Positions 1-7,874 of a DNA stretch of 56,951 bases are shown here, one piece after another. The number at the start of each line of letters is the position of its first letter. The stretch's first letter is position 1. Source of the DNA: Oscillospiraceae bacterium (lineage in GTDB: Bacteria; Bacillota; Clostridia; Oscillospirales; Ruminococcaceae); contig JAJQIF010000004.1 of the NCBI GenBank assembly GCA_021199355.1, forward strand, positions 1-56,951, read 5' to 3'. The notes below the pieces were generated by a model. The model was not told the origin of the DNA and did no database searches. It saw nothing but the letters and a program-made list of their open reading frames with translations. The position numbers and the translations under genes are program-made.

Positions 1-16
1 CATGTCTTCCCGAGTT

Positions 17-22
17 TGTCAA
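17..22 (-). promoter_or_regulatory. -35 box of a leftward promoter cut by the window edge (P2)
   Basis: A perfect TTGACA reads leftwards here, and the 16 bases left of it run to base 1, so the -10 box would lie just outside the window. Immediately upstream (about 23-60) are phased A-tracts (CAAAAAACTTTTG, AAAAAAAG, CAAAAAAGG) resembling an UP element. The upstream block closely resembles the one in front of the tRNA-Thr promoter at 28833-28861. I infer a strong stable-RNA promoter, possibly for an rRNA operon beyond the left edge. The product itself is not visible. Confidence 0.5.
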
Positions 23-79
23 GCCTTTTTTGAAACTTTTTTTCAAAAGTTTTTTGAGACTTGATTCTTAAGGGCATTT

Positions 80-107
80 TTTCTGTCCGTCAGGTTTCCC
101 TCGCGGA
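80..107 (-). other. Hairpin in the leader downstream of promoter P1
   Basis: On the minus strand CTGTCCG pairs perfectly with CGGACAG. Inside, AGG pairs with CCT around a GAAA tetraloop. The element begins about ten bases after the -10 box of P1, so it would lie near the 5' end of the transcript. An ATG follows at 77 with an open frame to the window edge, but its Shine-Dalgarno is weak and it coincides with the A-tracts upstream of P2. I cannot assign this structure to a known RNA family. Confidence 0.4.
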
Positions 108-117
108 CAGTGATAAT

Positions 118-146
118 AATATACCACATGTCGCGAACGTTGTCAA
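118..146 (-). promoter_or_regulatory. Leftward sigma-A promoter (P1)
   Basis: TTGACA (141-146), a 17-base spacer and TATATT (118-123) read on the minus strand. The sequence upstream is rich in A/T tracts. With the second -35 box at 17-22 this forms a tandem P1-P2 pair about 120 bp apart, typical of rRNA operons. Both promoters carry GACATG in the second half of their spacer. No gene start inside the window fits it well. Confidence 0.6.
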
Positions 147-249
147 GAGGGATTTTGCAAAAAATTCGAGGAAATTTTTAGCCGGATTTTGCCCATATAA
201 ATTCGATGTGAATATCGACACATTTTGAATGATTCCGTTGGTTTTCGTC

Positions 250-277
250 AAAAAAAGAAGCCCATCGCTGAGCTTCT
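250..277 (-). terminator. Rho-independent terminator of rplS
   Basis: On the minus strand AGAAGC and GCTTCT form a 6-bp stem followed by a run of seven T. It lies about 15 bases after the rplS stop codon. Confidence 0.75.
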
Positions 278-291
278 CTCTTGAGTCGATT

Positions 292-636
292 TTATCTGAT
301 AGCGTCCTTGGTCTTGGCTGCCTTACCAACTCTGTCTCTGAGGTAATAGAGCTTAGCTCTTCTGACCTTAGCGAGTCTGACGACCTCAACCTTTTCGACG
401 ACCGGAGAATGGAGAGGAAATACTCTCTCAACGCCGCAACCATGGGAAAGTCTGCGAACTGTGAAGGTTTCGCTGATTCCACCGTGCTTGCGAGCTATTA
501 CAGTTCCTTCAAAGACCTGAATTCTCGACTTGTCACCTTCCTGAATTCTGACGTGTACTCTTACGGTATCACCGACAGAAAACTGAGGGACTTCTGTTTT
601 CATGCTCGACTGAGCGATTGTTTTTAAAGCGTCCAC
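292..636 (-). CDS. rplS: 50S ribosomal protein L19
   Basis: L19 is a structural protein of the large ribosomal subunit at the 30S-50S interface. The 114-residue product matches the usual family length. It shows family blocks such as [29 protein letters not shown] and the C-terminal [15 protein letters not shown]. The start is taken as GTG at 636 because GGAGGAG lies 7 bases upstream. An upstream in-frame ATG at 699 has no ribosome binding site and falls in the leader. The gene is monocistronic, with its own promoter (799-827), a leader of about 155 bases and a terminator at 250-277. Trailing genes common in Firmicutes (lepB, rbgA) are not seen here. Confidence 0.95.
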   Translation of the reverse strand: MDALKTIAQSSMKTEVPQFSVGDTVRVHVRIQEGDKSRIQVFEGTVIARKHGGISETFTVRRLSHGCGVERVFPLHSPVVEKVEVVRLAKVRRAKLYYLRDRVGKAAKTKDAIR

Positions 637-792
637 TTTAAAACTCCTCCTGTTTGATTTCAGACATTCATACACTTCTATCGGTGATTTTGACCGCATA
701 ACGAAGTCAGAGGACTATCCGCTTTAATGTCATGTTATAAAACCGGCATTAACCCCCATTTGCGCTCGGAACACGCAACGGAATTCAAATGC
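637..792 (-). ncRNA. 5' leader of rplS, candidate L19 autoregulatory leader
   Basis: About 155 transcribed bases precede the rplS start. They contain pairable elements: TTGCG with CGCAA near the 5' end, and TTAATG with CATTAA in the middle. Firmicutes often have a structured L19 leader upstream of rplS that mediates feedback control, so position and length fit. I recognise the context rather than a certain consensus. Confidence 0.45.
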
Positions 793-798
793 TTTAAT

Positions 799-827
799 AT
801 TATATCACATCAGGTCCGGTGTTTCAA
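799..827 (-). promoter_or_regulatory. rplS promoter
   Basis: Minus-strand TTGAAA (822-827), 17-base spacer, TATAAT (799-804). The predicted start is near 792, giving the long rplS leader. Confidence 0.8.
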
Positions 828-894
828 TAGTGAGATTCATAAAAATTACGTTCTCTAAAATCACTTAGTATGTGCAAATTGTACAACACAGTGC

Positions 895-1443
895 TTATAC
901 TTCCTTGTCTATCAGCTCAGATGCGATTATTACGAACAATGTCATTATCTGAGATATTGAAATTCCCGCCGGCGCGGTCAATGCAGATGCGAAAAAAGCA
1001 AGTATCAATAGACATATAGTTATTCCCGACACTATTTCAAGCGGCTTCTCACTGTTTGGGAAAAGTAGCCGCAGTATCATCCCGCCGTCGAAATAGCTCA
1101 CAGGCATCAGGTTGAACAGGGCTATGGCGAGATTTATCGGATCTTTCAAAACCAATGCAAACAGAAGGTTTGTCAGACATCCCGCCGAATAGATGAGAAG
1201 TTTTGACGGTTTCCGGAGCTCATCTGTATCTGCCGAGATGCCGATTCCTCCGCCGTAAAAGCGGATGGCGGTCACCTCTGCACCCGTAATCTTCATAGCA
1301 AGCAGGTGCCCGAGCTCGTGCATGAAGCAAAAGAACAGGCATGCGCCCGTTATGCCGTTCGGCTCCAAGAAGCTAACAGCTGTTACAAGTAAAAATCCGA
1401 AGCCGATACGAATGTCGACTCTGAGAATTCTGAATGATAGCAT
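895..1443 (-). CDS. Site-2-protease-type M50 membrane metalloprotease, SpoIVFB-like
   Basis: Probable intramembrane zinc protease of 182 residues. HELGH (about 43-47) in a hydrophobic segment is the zinc site, and NLMPVSYFDGG (about 111-121) is the second family motif supplying the metal-binding Asp. Several membrane helices surround both, and there is no PDZ or CBS domain, as in minimal SpoIVFB-like members. In sporulating Firmicutes such enzymes include the pro-sigma-K protease SpoIVFB. Location directly after spoVM suggests, but does not prove, a sporulation role. The ATG at 1443 has no good ribosome binding site and no clear promoter of its own, and the spoVM terminator lies upstream, so expression may come from readthrough. 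A housekeeping S2P is the alternative. Confidence 0.8.
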   Translation of the reverse strand: MLSFRILRVDIRIGFGFLLVTAVSFLEPNGITGACLFFCFMHELGHLLAMKITGAEVTAIRFYGGGIGISADTDELRKPSKLLIYSAGCLTNLLFALVLKDPINLAIALFNLMPVSYFDGGMILRLLFPNSEKPLEIVSGITICLLILAFFASALTAPAGISISQIMTLFVIIASELIDKEV

Positions 1444-1474
1444 ACTGAATTCTATTGCGGATTTTATGAAAAGA

Positions 1475-1500
1475 TGTCCCTTACACTAAGGCAAGGGACA
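1475..1500 (-). terminator. Terminator-like hairpin after spoVM
   Basis: A perfect 8-bp inverted repeat TGTCCCTT/AAGGGACA with a 10-base loop, followed on the minus strand by TCTTTTC. It separates spoVM from the M50 protease gene. The short T-tract suggests incomplete termination. Confidence 0.6.
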
Positions 1501-1508
1501 AATTAATC

Positions 1509-1595
1509 TTAACAGCCGGCTTCTTTTTTAATTCCGAAGATAGCCCTAAGAATGCCTCTTATAGGCTTCGACGGCTTGACGATAACAACTTTCAT
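1509..1595 (-). CDS. spoVM: Stage V sporulation protein SpoVM
   Basis: This 28-codon gene encodes MKVVIVKPSKPIRGILRAIF followed by GIKKEAGC. It fits the SpoVM family: about 26 residues, amphipathic, with a KxPKxxxGIxRAxxG core. SpoVM marks the convex forespore membrane and recruits the SpoIVA ATPase to build the spore coat base layer. A GGGAGGA site lies 6 bases before the ATG. Synteny supports the call, since Bacillus subtilis spoVM follows the same priA...rsgA block. The 56-base gap after rsgA contains GAATATT and CATATGTA boxes that could be a sporulation sigma-E promoter, though their spacing is off. Among the window's evidence this gene most clearly implies an endospore former. Confidence 0.9.
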   Translation of the reverse strand: MKVVIVKPSKPIRGILRAIFGIKKEAGC

Positions 1596-1651
1596 GCTGA
1601 TTCCTCCCATACATATGTATTTGTACATAATATTCGGGAAATCAAAAATTG

Positions 1652-2551
1652 CTAACGCTTCTGTTTGTCCTTGAGCTCCCACGGCTTTATTAAAGACGCT
1701 TCACGATACATCTCGCAGTAGCTTCTGTGGCGGCTTTCGGAGATTTTGCCGTTCTTGACGGCTTCCAAGATGGCGCAACCGGTTTCTTTCGTGTGGGAAC
1801 AATCCTGAAAACGGCACTCACCGATATATTCACGGAATTCGGGGAAGCAATCAGCAAGCTCGCCCTTGAGAATGGTGTCATACTTCCCAGTCTCGAAGGT
1901 CGAGAATCCGGGAGTATCGGCTATGTAGCCACCGCAATCGAGCTCGAAGATGTCGACCCTGCGTGTCGTATGCTTTCCTCTGCCAAGACTTTTGCTTATC
2001 TCAGCAGTTGCAAGCCCGAGTTCGGGACAGATATTATTAATAGTAGAGGACTTCCCTGCGCCGGAGTTACCGCAGAAGGCGGAAAACTTACCCTTGAGGG
2101 CTTCCTTGACCCTGTCACAGCCCTCACCGGTTTCGTTATTCACCTCAAAAACGGGATAGACGCCCTGATATATCCTGACATATTCGTCTGCGGGCTGTTT
2201 GTCTGTCTTCGTGAAAACGATGACAGAGTCAATGCCCTTGTATTGCGCCACTGCGGAGAACTTGTCGAGCATCAGAAGATTCGGCGGAGGTTCGCAGGTC
2301 GACATTATAAAGACCATCTGGTCGAGGTTCGAAAGAGGCGGTCTTATAATCTCGTTGCGCCGGGGCTGAATCTCGGTTATAAGCGGCTCAGAATTATCGG
2401 ATATCTCAACAGTCACCCTGTCGCCGCAACAAGGGGAAATATCCCGATTACGGAATATTCCCTTTGCTTTGCAGATATAAGTTGCTCCGTCGTATGCGGC
2501 TACCTTATAGCCGGAGCCGAACGCGCTTATTATTACTCCTTCAAACGTCAT
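1652..2551 (-). CDS. rsgA: Ribosome small subunit-dependent GTPase RsgA
   Basis: Circularly permuted GTPase that acts in late 30S subunit maturation. The 299-residue protein has an N-terminal OB-fold (about 1-65). Its G motifs come in permuted order: TKTD (114-117), GNSGAGKS P-loop (161-168), TT in switch I (195-196) and DTPG (212-215). A C-terminal zinc knuckle uses C246, C251, H253 and C259. The start codon overlaps the prkC stop by one base (TGATG) and has no evident Shine-Dalgarno, indicating translational coupling. In B. subtilis the orthologue is phosphorylated by PrkC, which fits the pairing. rpe and thiN, usually next, are missing here. Confidence 0.96.
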   Translation of the reverse strand: MTFEGVIISAFGSGYKVAAYDGATYICKAKGIFRNRDISPCCGDRVTVEISDNSEPLITEIQPRRNEIIRPPLSNLDQMVFIMSTCEPPPNLLMLDKFSAVAQYKGIDSVIVFTKTDKQPADEYVRIYQGVYPVFEVNNETGEGCDRVKEALKGKFSAFCGNSGAGKSSTINNICPELGLATAEISKSLGRGKHTTRRVDIFELDCGGYIADTPGFSTFETGKYDTILKGELADCFPEFREYIGECRFQDCSHTKETGCAILEAVKNGKISESRHRSYCEMYREASLIKPWELKDKQKR

Positions 2552-4728
2552 CAGGAATCAATAATTGTGAATGCGGACGACCAGTAATTCGAACGGTAGT
2601 ATGTGCCGGTCGTGAAGTCAATCTCGTACTCAGCAAACGTCATCTGGAGACCCGTTCTCGGGCTCTTTGCCATGACATATACGGTCATCGAGCCTTCGCC
2701 GGTCAGCATTATCGACAACGTTCCGCCCGCATACTCGGAGCCGTTCATTGTGATGGTGCTCGTCAGAGCTTCGCCGTTTTCGCTGTTGTAAACGGTTACA
2801 TAGTAGGTGTTTGTAGCCTTGGATGGGATGTCGATATTGAGGATAACCGTGTTGCCGTCCAATTCCGTGTTGTCGGTTGAGTTGGTTGTACCGCCATTGA
2901 TGACGGTTGTTGTTGATGTATCATCTTCATCGGTTATTCCGTCACCCAAATCCACTTCCTCTTCCTCGGTAACGGTACCGTCGGAGACGTAGATGGTGAC
3001 AGTGGTATTTCTCGTTACGGTTTCACCGGCTTCGACACTCTGGTCGATAACGGTGCCGGCTTCCTCGCTCGATTCGACATACTGTGTCTTCGGCACGAGG
3101 TAGTTATCTTCGAGGAGGCTCTGCGCTTCGGAAGCTGTCTTGCCGACCAACGAAGGAACTGTCGTGTCCTCGGTCGAAGGACCGATACTTACATAGACCT
3201 TTACGGTCGTACCTTCCTCAACGGTTGAATATGCAACGGGGTCGGTCTTGACAACGTAGCCTGACGAAATATCGTCGCTTTCTATTTCAACTCGCTGAAC
3301 CGTGAGCGATTCACCCGTCAGAGCGGCATATGCGGACGAATAGTGGTAGTTGACGACATCCGGAATCGTGACGGTTCTTGTGCCCTTACTTACGGTTACC
3401 TTGATGGCGTCGCCGACCTTGACGATTCTGCCCTCCGCCTTTTCCTGCTCCATGATTATGCCCGATTCGTATTCCGAGCTGTATTCCTCGGAAGCAACGA
3501 GCTGAATTTCGGAATAGAGTGAACGTGCCTCGTAATAGTTGAGTCCGATCAGATTCGGCATGGTGTAATCGTTCGAAGACGATGCCGTCGTCTGGAACGC
3601 TCCCAGAATGACGTTCGCCATGAATAGCGTCGAGACAATTATCGCCGTCACGGTCATAGCCGCAAGAATCGGAAGGATGAAATTGTGACGTGGACGTTCT
3701 TTCTCTTCTTCGTCATCGTCGTCATAATCCTCTTCGGGATATTCCTCGGGCTCTTCCGCAGGCTCGGGCTTAGGCTTTTCTTTCTTGACTTTCGGCTTTG
3801 CGGCGCGCTTTTTGGAGACAGTAGTCTTGATGCCATCCAGGAGTCCCGCCTGCTGTTCGGGCTTCTTGACAGGCTCATCGAAGTAACCAAATGTGACGCT
3901 CTGGTCATTCTTGAAGGCTTCGATGTCGCGAATCATGCCGGATGCCGACTGATATCTCTTGGTGGGATCCTTTTCCATAGCCCTTAGGACTATTTCCTCG
4001 AGACCCTTATAGATGTTGGAATTATATTCGGAAGGTCTTACCGGCTCCTCGTTCATGTGCTTAAGAGCCACTGCAACGGGAGTGTCGCCGTCAAAGGGCT
4101 TTCTGCCGGTAAGCATTTCATACATCATGACACCGACGGAATAGATGTCTCCGCGCTCGTCGGTGCGCTCGCCTCTCGCCTGTTCGGGAGAGACATAGTG
4201 AACAGAGCCCATAGTGCGCTCGGTATTCGTGCCGGCATTCTGACGGGAGAAGCATGCGATTCCGAAATCCATCACCTTGATGGTGCCGTCCGCCAGAAGC
4301 ATTACGTTCTGGGGCTTGATGTCGCGGTGGATGATTCCTCTGTCATGGGCAAGCTGAAGGGCTCTTAAAATCTGGATTGTATAGTGGACACACTCACGCC
4401 ACTGAAGCATTCCCTTCTGCTCGATGCACTCTTTAAGTGTGATGCCGTTGATATACTCCATGACGATATACTGGAGGTCATGCTCATAACCGACATCGAA
4501 AATCTTGACTATATTCGGATGAGACAGAACGGCAATGGCTCTGCTCTCGTTTCTGAAATATCTGACGAATTCCTCGTTCTCGGCGAATTCGCTCTTGAGT
4601 ATCTTTACGGCGACGGTTCTGTTTTCCATTATGTCTATGCCCTTGTAGACATCAGACATTCCACCGACGCCGATGAGCTCGGTAATCTGGTATCTTCCGT
4701 CGAGCTTCAAGCCGATGAATTTGTCCAT
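2551..4728 (-). CDS. prkC: PASTA-domain Ser/Thr protein kinase PrkC (Stk1/PknB type)
   Basis: Membrane kinase sensing peptidoglycan fragments, paired with PrpC. The start is ATG at 4728, which has AAAGGAGA just upstream; the frame is open further up but lacks a site. Of 725 residues, the kinase domain (about 12-272) carries K42, HRDIKPQN (134-141) and DFG (154-156). A Lys/Glu/Asp-rich linker follows, then one membrane helix (about 350-376) and three PASTA repeats (about 389-583). Beyond these is an acidic/Thr-rich spacer and an extra 100-residue extracellular tail of predicted beta character (about 620-725), which many homologues lack. The family regulates cell-wall synthesis, growth and spore germination. 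It is cotranscribed with prpC upstream (19-base gap) and rsgA downstream. Confidence 0.96.
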   Translation of the reverse strand: MDKFIGLKLDGRYQITELIGVGGMSDVYKGIDIMENRTVAVKILKSEFAENEEFVRYFRNESRAIAVLSHPNIVKIFDVGYEHDLQYIVMEYINGITLKECIEQKGMLQWRECVHYTIQILRALQLAHDRGIIHRDIKPQNVMLLADGTIKVMDFGIACFSRQNAGTNTERTMGSVHYVSPEQARGERTDERGDIYSVGVMMYEMLTGRKPFDGDTPVAVALKHMNEEPVRPSEYNSNIYKGLEEIVLRAMEKDPTKRYQSASGMIRDIEAFKNDQSVTFGYFDEPVKKPEQQAGLLDGIKTTVSKKRAAKPKVKKEKPKPEPAEEPEEYPEEDYDDDDEEEKERPRHNFILPILAAMTVTAIIVSTLFMANVILGAFQTTASSSNDYTMPNLIGLNYYEARSLYSEIQLVASEEYSSEYESGIIMEQEKAEGRIVKVGDAIKVTVSKGTRTVTIPDVVNYHYSSAYAALTGESLTVQRVEIESDDISSGYVVKTDPVAYSTVEEGTTVKVYVSIGPSTEDTTVPSLVGKTASEAQSLLEDNYLVPKTQYVESSEEAGTVIDQSVEAGETVTRNTTVTIYVSDGTVTEEEEVDLGDGITDEDDTSTTTVINGGTTNSTDNTELDGNTVILNIDIPSKATNTYYVTVYNSENGEALTSTITMNGSEYAGGTLSIMLTGEGSMTVYVMAKSPRTGLQMTFAEYEIDFTTGTYYRSNYWSSAFTIIDS

Positions 4729-4747
4729 AATCACTTCTCCTTTCCTT

Positions 4748-5476
4748 TTAAACCGATATGAGTACGGCTGTAATGTTGTCCTTGCCGCCCCGGGCATTTG
4801 CCGTGTCGATAAGCTCGTTCACGGCGTGCTCTATTGGCTGTTTGTAAGCCATTTCATATATCTGCTCGTTCGTGAGGTAGTTCGTAAGCCCGTCGGTGCA
4901 GATTAGGATATATTCCCCACCGGTCAGGTCAACCTCGAAATAATCCGGCTCGACGATTTTGTCGACCCCGACCGCCCGGGTGATGACATTCTTCATCTTG
5001 TGGTTCTTCATCTCTTCCTCGCTTATCATGCCGTTTGAGAAAAGATACTCCACAACCGTGTGATCGTTTGTTATCTGCCTGATTCCCTTGTCATCCATGA
5101 GGTATGCTCTCGAATCGCCGACGCTCGTTATACTTAAGAGATTCTTATGTACAAGAGCGGAGACGCAGGTTGTTCCCATTCCGGCATTACTCGGGTCTTC
5201 GACGGCTTTGTTATAGACAATGGCGTTTGCCGCTTCGACAGCGGAAACAAGAAGCGACTTGACGCTCTTCGGCTCCATATCGCCGCGATAGCTGAGCTGA
5301 ATCCGCTCATAGATGGCATTCGAGGTCATTTCACTGGCAAGACCGCCCGATGCCGCTCCGCCCATACCGTCGCAAACAACGGAAAAGACGGTTTCATCGT
5401 CTATTACGCATATTCTGAACTTGTCCTGATTTTCGGTTCTGAGTTTTCCTATATCGGTTTTTCCGGCTGCAAACAC
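4748..5476 (-). CDS. prpC: PP2C-family Ser/Thr phosphatase PrpC (Stp)
   Basis: Cytoplasmic metal-dependent phosphatase that reverses PrkC phosphorylation. The 242-residue length is typical of bacterial PP2C. Metal-binding motifs are visible: an early conserved ENQD region (15-18), DGMGG (36-40), GTTC, SVGDSRAYL, CTDGLTNYL and GKDN (231-234). The start ATG follows GGAGGTGACA. It lies 19 bases upstream of prkC and downstream of rlmN, the standard Firmicutes order. Confidence 0.95.
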   Translation of the reverse strand: MFAAGKTDIGKLRTENQDKFRICVIDDETVFSVVCDGMGGAASGGLASEMTSNAIYERIQLSYRGDMEPKSVKSLLVSAVEAANAIVYNKAVEDPSNAGMGTTCVSALVHKNLLSITSVGDSRAYLMDDKGIRQITNDHTVVEYLFSNGMISEEEMKNHKMKNVITRAVGVDKIVEPDYFEVDLTGGEYILICTDGLTNYLTNEQIYEMAYKQPIEHAVNELIDTANARGGKDNITAVLISV

Positions 5477-5503
5477 ATTGTCACCTCCAAATTGATTTTG
5501 TGT

Positions 5504-6550
5504 TTATATTTCATATTCCCGCCTTAACTGCCCACAGGCGGCATCTATATCCGCACCCAAGGTGCGTCGGACCGTTGCATTCACGCCGAGACCCTGAAGC
5601 TTTTTGCAGAAGCCTTCGGCGGCGGTGCGAGAAGAGTGATAGTCGCGTTCTTTGATTTTGTTTATCGGTATTACATTTATATGCGACGGCATTCCGCTTA
5701 CCAGCTTTGCGAGCGCTTTTGCGTCCTCCATAGTGTCATTGGTACCGTCTATCAGGGAATATTCAAACGAGATTCTTCTTCCCGTAGTTGCGAAATAATC
5801 CCGGCACGCCTTCATTAGCTCGCTTATATTATATCTCTTATTCACCGGCATCAATGCGCTTCGCTTTTCGTCGGTGGTCGCGTGAAGAGAAATAGAAAGC
5901 GTGAGTCCGAGATTCAGCTCCGCAAGCTCATAAATCTTGTCGACAAGCCCGCAGGTTGAAAGCGAGACGTGCCTCAGGCTCATATTGGTACCCTTTTCGC
6001 TTGACAGAAGCTCAAGAAATCTCACGACATTATCGAAGTTATCAAGCGGTTCGCCGATGCCCATAAGAACTATGCTCGAGACTTTCCTGCCTGAAATCCT
6101 CTCCGCTTCGTAAAGCTGCAAAAGAATTTCGGAGGGCTTGAGGCTTCGTTTGAAGCCGGCTATAGTAGAAGCACAGAATCTGCATCCCATCTTGCAACCG
6201 ACCTGAGTTGAGACACACAAGGAATCGCCGTGCTCATAGCTCATAAGGACCGTTTCGATATGGTTGCCGTCGGACAGCTCAAACAGGAACTTCTCGGTTT
6301 CATCAAGGCTTGACTTGAGGTTTCGAACACAGGAGAGCTTTTCGATATAAAACTCATTCGAGAGCTTATTTCTCAATGCAAGCGAGAGATTCGTCATTTC
6401 CGAGAATTCTCTTACCCGCTTCTGATGAAGCCATTCGTAAATCTGAGATGCCCGGAAGCTCTTTTCGCCTAAGCCCAGCATCTTGTCCGTCAGCTCTTCA
6501 AGGCTCATTGACAGTATATCAAGTCTTGCGTTATCAGTCAAGATGTTCAC
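5504..6550 (-). CDS. rlmN: 23S rRNA (A2503-C2)/tRNA (A37-C2) methyltransferase RlmN
   Basis: Radical-SAM enzyme that methylates A2503 of 23S rRNA and A37 of some tRNAs. It has 348 residues. C119, C123 and C126 form the CxxxCxxC cluster motif of the subfamily. C339 in ACGQL near the C-terminus matches the catalytic cysteine that bonds to the substrate. GIGEPLDN and SLHA blocks match the family. The ATG overlaps the rsmB stop by four bases (ATGA), indicating coupling within the operon. Confidence 0.96.
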   Translation of the reverse strand: MNILTDNARLDILSMSLEELTDKMLGLGEKSFRASQIYEWLHQKRVREFSEMTNLSLALRNKLSNEFYIEKLSCVRNLKSSLDETEKFLFELSDGNHIETVLMSYEHGDSLCVSTQVGCKMGCRFCASTIAGFKRSLKPSEILLQLYEAERISGRKVSSIVLMGIGEPLDNFDNVVRFLELLSSEKGTNMSLRHVSLSTCGLVDKIYELAELNLGLTLSISLHATTDEKRSALMPVNKRYNISELMKACRDYFATTGRRISFEYSLIDGTNDTMEDAKALAKLVSGMPSHINVIPINKIKERDYHSSRTAAEGFCKKLQGLGVNATVRRTLGADIDAACGQLRREYEI

Positions 6551-7845
6551 CCAATTCTTAAGAATTTCGCCATGAAGAATCCGTCGCCGCCATATGTGCA
6601 GGTCGCAGGCGTTACGGTTGCCTTGTAATCATCAAAGTGGGACAGCTTTGAGCCCTCAAAGTCCGGATTTTCTTTTAAAAATCTTTCAGCTATGTTGTCA
6701 TTCTCGTTGCGGTTGAGAGTGCAGGTCGAATAGACAAGAGTTCCGCCCGGCTTTACATACCGAGCCGATGTCTTCAATATTTCGTACTGGACTATCGGAA
6801 ACTGTCCCAAATCATCCTCACATGAATAGTTATATTTAATCTCCGGCTTGCGCCCGATTACTCCGAGACCGGAGCACGGAACGTCACAAAGGACTCTGTC
6901 TGCCATCGGAATCTCGCTGTTGAAGATTTTCGCGTTGTTTGTGGATGCCGAAATAATGCTCAAATTGAGCCTCTTCGCACCTTCGGTGATGAGCTTTGCA
7001 CGGTTGGCGTGCAGGTCAAAAGCAAAGACATTTCCGACATCGTTCATAATTTCCGCAATCGTAAACGCCTTGCCTCCGGGAGCGGAGCATACGTCGAGGA
7101 CTGTTTCGCCCTCTTTTGCACCCAATTCGGAAGCACAAATCTGGCAAGAGGCATCCTGAACATGGAACATTCCCTTTTTGTATGCCGAAAGCCTTTCGGC
7201 GGAACCGCAATTCTTCAAATCGTAGCAGTCGGGAATCACTTCATTCGGAACAGCTTCGATATTATCTTTTGCGAGTTCGGCAAGAATATCTTTCGTATCA
7301 AATTTGCAGGTATTGAAGCGGACTGTTGTAGGAGGTCTCCCCAAGGAAGCTTTGAGAATAGAAAGCGCAATCTCCTCGCCGTAATCCCGAAGCCACATAT
7401 CTGCGAGCCACTCGGGGCAGGAATACTCAAGAGACAAGCTGTCAAACGGGAGCTTTTTGCCGTCACGGATGAAGCTTCGGAGGACCGCATTCACGAAGCC
7501 GGATGCCGACTGATTACCAAGTTTTGTGAGCTTGACGCTCTCGTCGACTGCGGCACTGTCGGGAACGGAATCCATATAGAGAAGCTGATAGATTCCCATT
7601 CGCAGGATTTCCCGGATTTCGGGGGAAAGCTTTTCTATCGGTCTTTTCAAATATTTTCCGATAACGGCATCAAGGGTGATTCTTCTTTCGATGACGCCGT
7701 AGTAGAGAGCGGAGATAAACCGCCTGTCGACATCGGAAAGACCTGAGTTTCTTGAAAGCGTATTGTCGAGCGCAATGCTCGAAAAGCTTGAATTTTTCTC
7801 GACTTTCAGGAGTAGTCCCAAACAAATCTCTCTCGGTGTCTGCAT
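6547..7845 (-). CDS. rsmB: 16S rRNA (cytosine 967-C5) methyltransferase RsmB
   Basis: SAM-dependent m5C methyltransferase of 16S rRNA, 432 residues. The N-terminal third is a NusB-like RNA-binding domain. The C-terminal catalytic domain has DVCSAPGGK for SAM binding, the release cysteine in CDVPCSGLG and the nucleophile cysteine in YSTCTL. The start ATG lies 29 bases after fmt with only a weak purine tract upstream. It ends in an ATGA overlap with rlmN. Order fmt-rsmB-rlmN is as in Bacillus. Confidence 0.95.
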   Translation of the reverse strand: MQTPREICLGLLLKVEKNSSFSSIALDNTLSRNSGLSDVDRRFISALYYGVIERRITLDAVIGKYLKRPIEKLSPEIREILRMGIYQLLYMDSVPDSAAVDESVKLTKLGNQSASGFVNAVLRSFIRDGKKLPFDSLSLEYSCPEWLADMWLRDYGEEIALSILKASLGRPPTTVRFNTCKFDTKDILAELAKDNIEAVPNEVIPDCYDLKNCGSAERLSAYKKGMFHVQDASCQICASELGAKEGETVLDVCSAPGGKAFTIAEIMNDVGNVFAFDLHANRAKLITEGAKRLNLSIISASTNNAKIFNSEIPMADRVLCDVPCSGLGVIGRKPEIKYNYSCEDDLGQFPIVQYEILKTSARYVKPGGTLVYSTCTLNRNENDNIAERFLKENPDFEGSKLSHFDDYKATVTPATCTYGGDGFFMAKFLRIG

Positions 7846-7874
7846 CTATATTTCTACTTTCGTAAGTTTTTGTA

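Noticed and set aside
1-77. Open frame from an ATG at 77 to the left edge, rich in Lys and Phe
   Set aside because: It coincides with phased A-tracts upstream of a consensus -35 box and has only a weak ribosome binding site. A promoter region explains the sequence better than coding.
1727-2587. Long plus-strand open frame (about 286 codons) opposite rsgA
   Set aside because: Antisense shadow of a clear GTPase gene, with no family motifs and no ribosome binding site.
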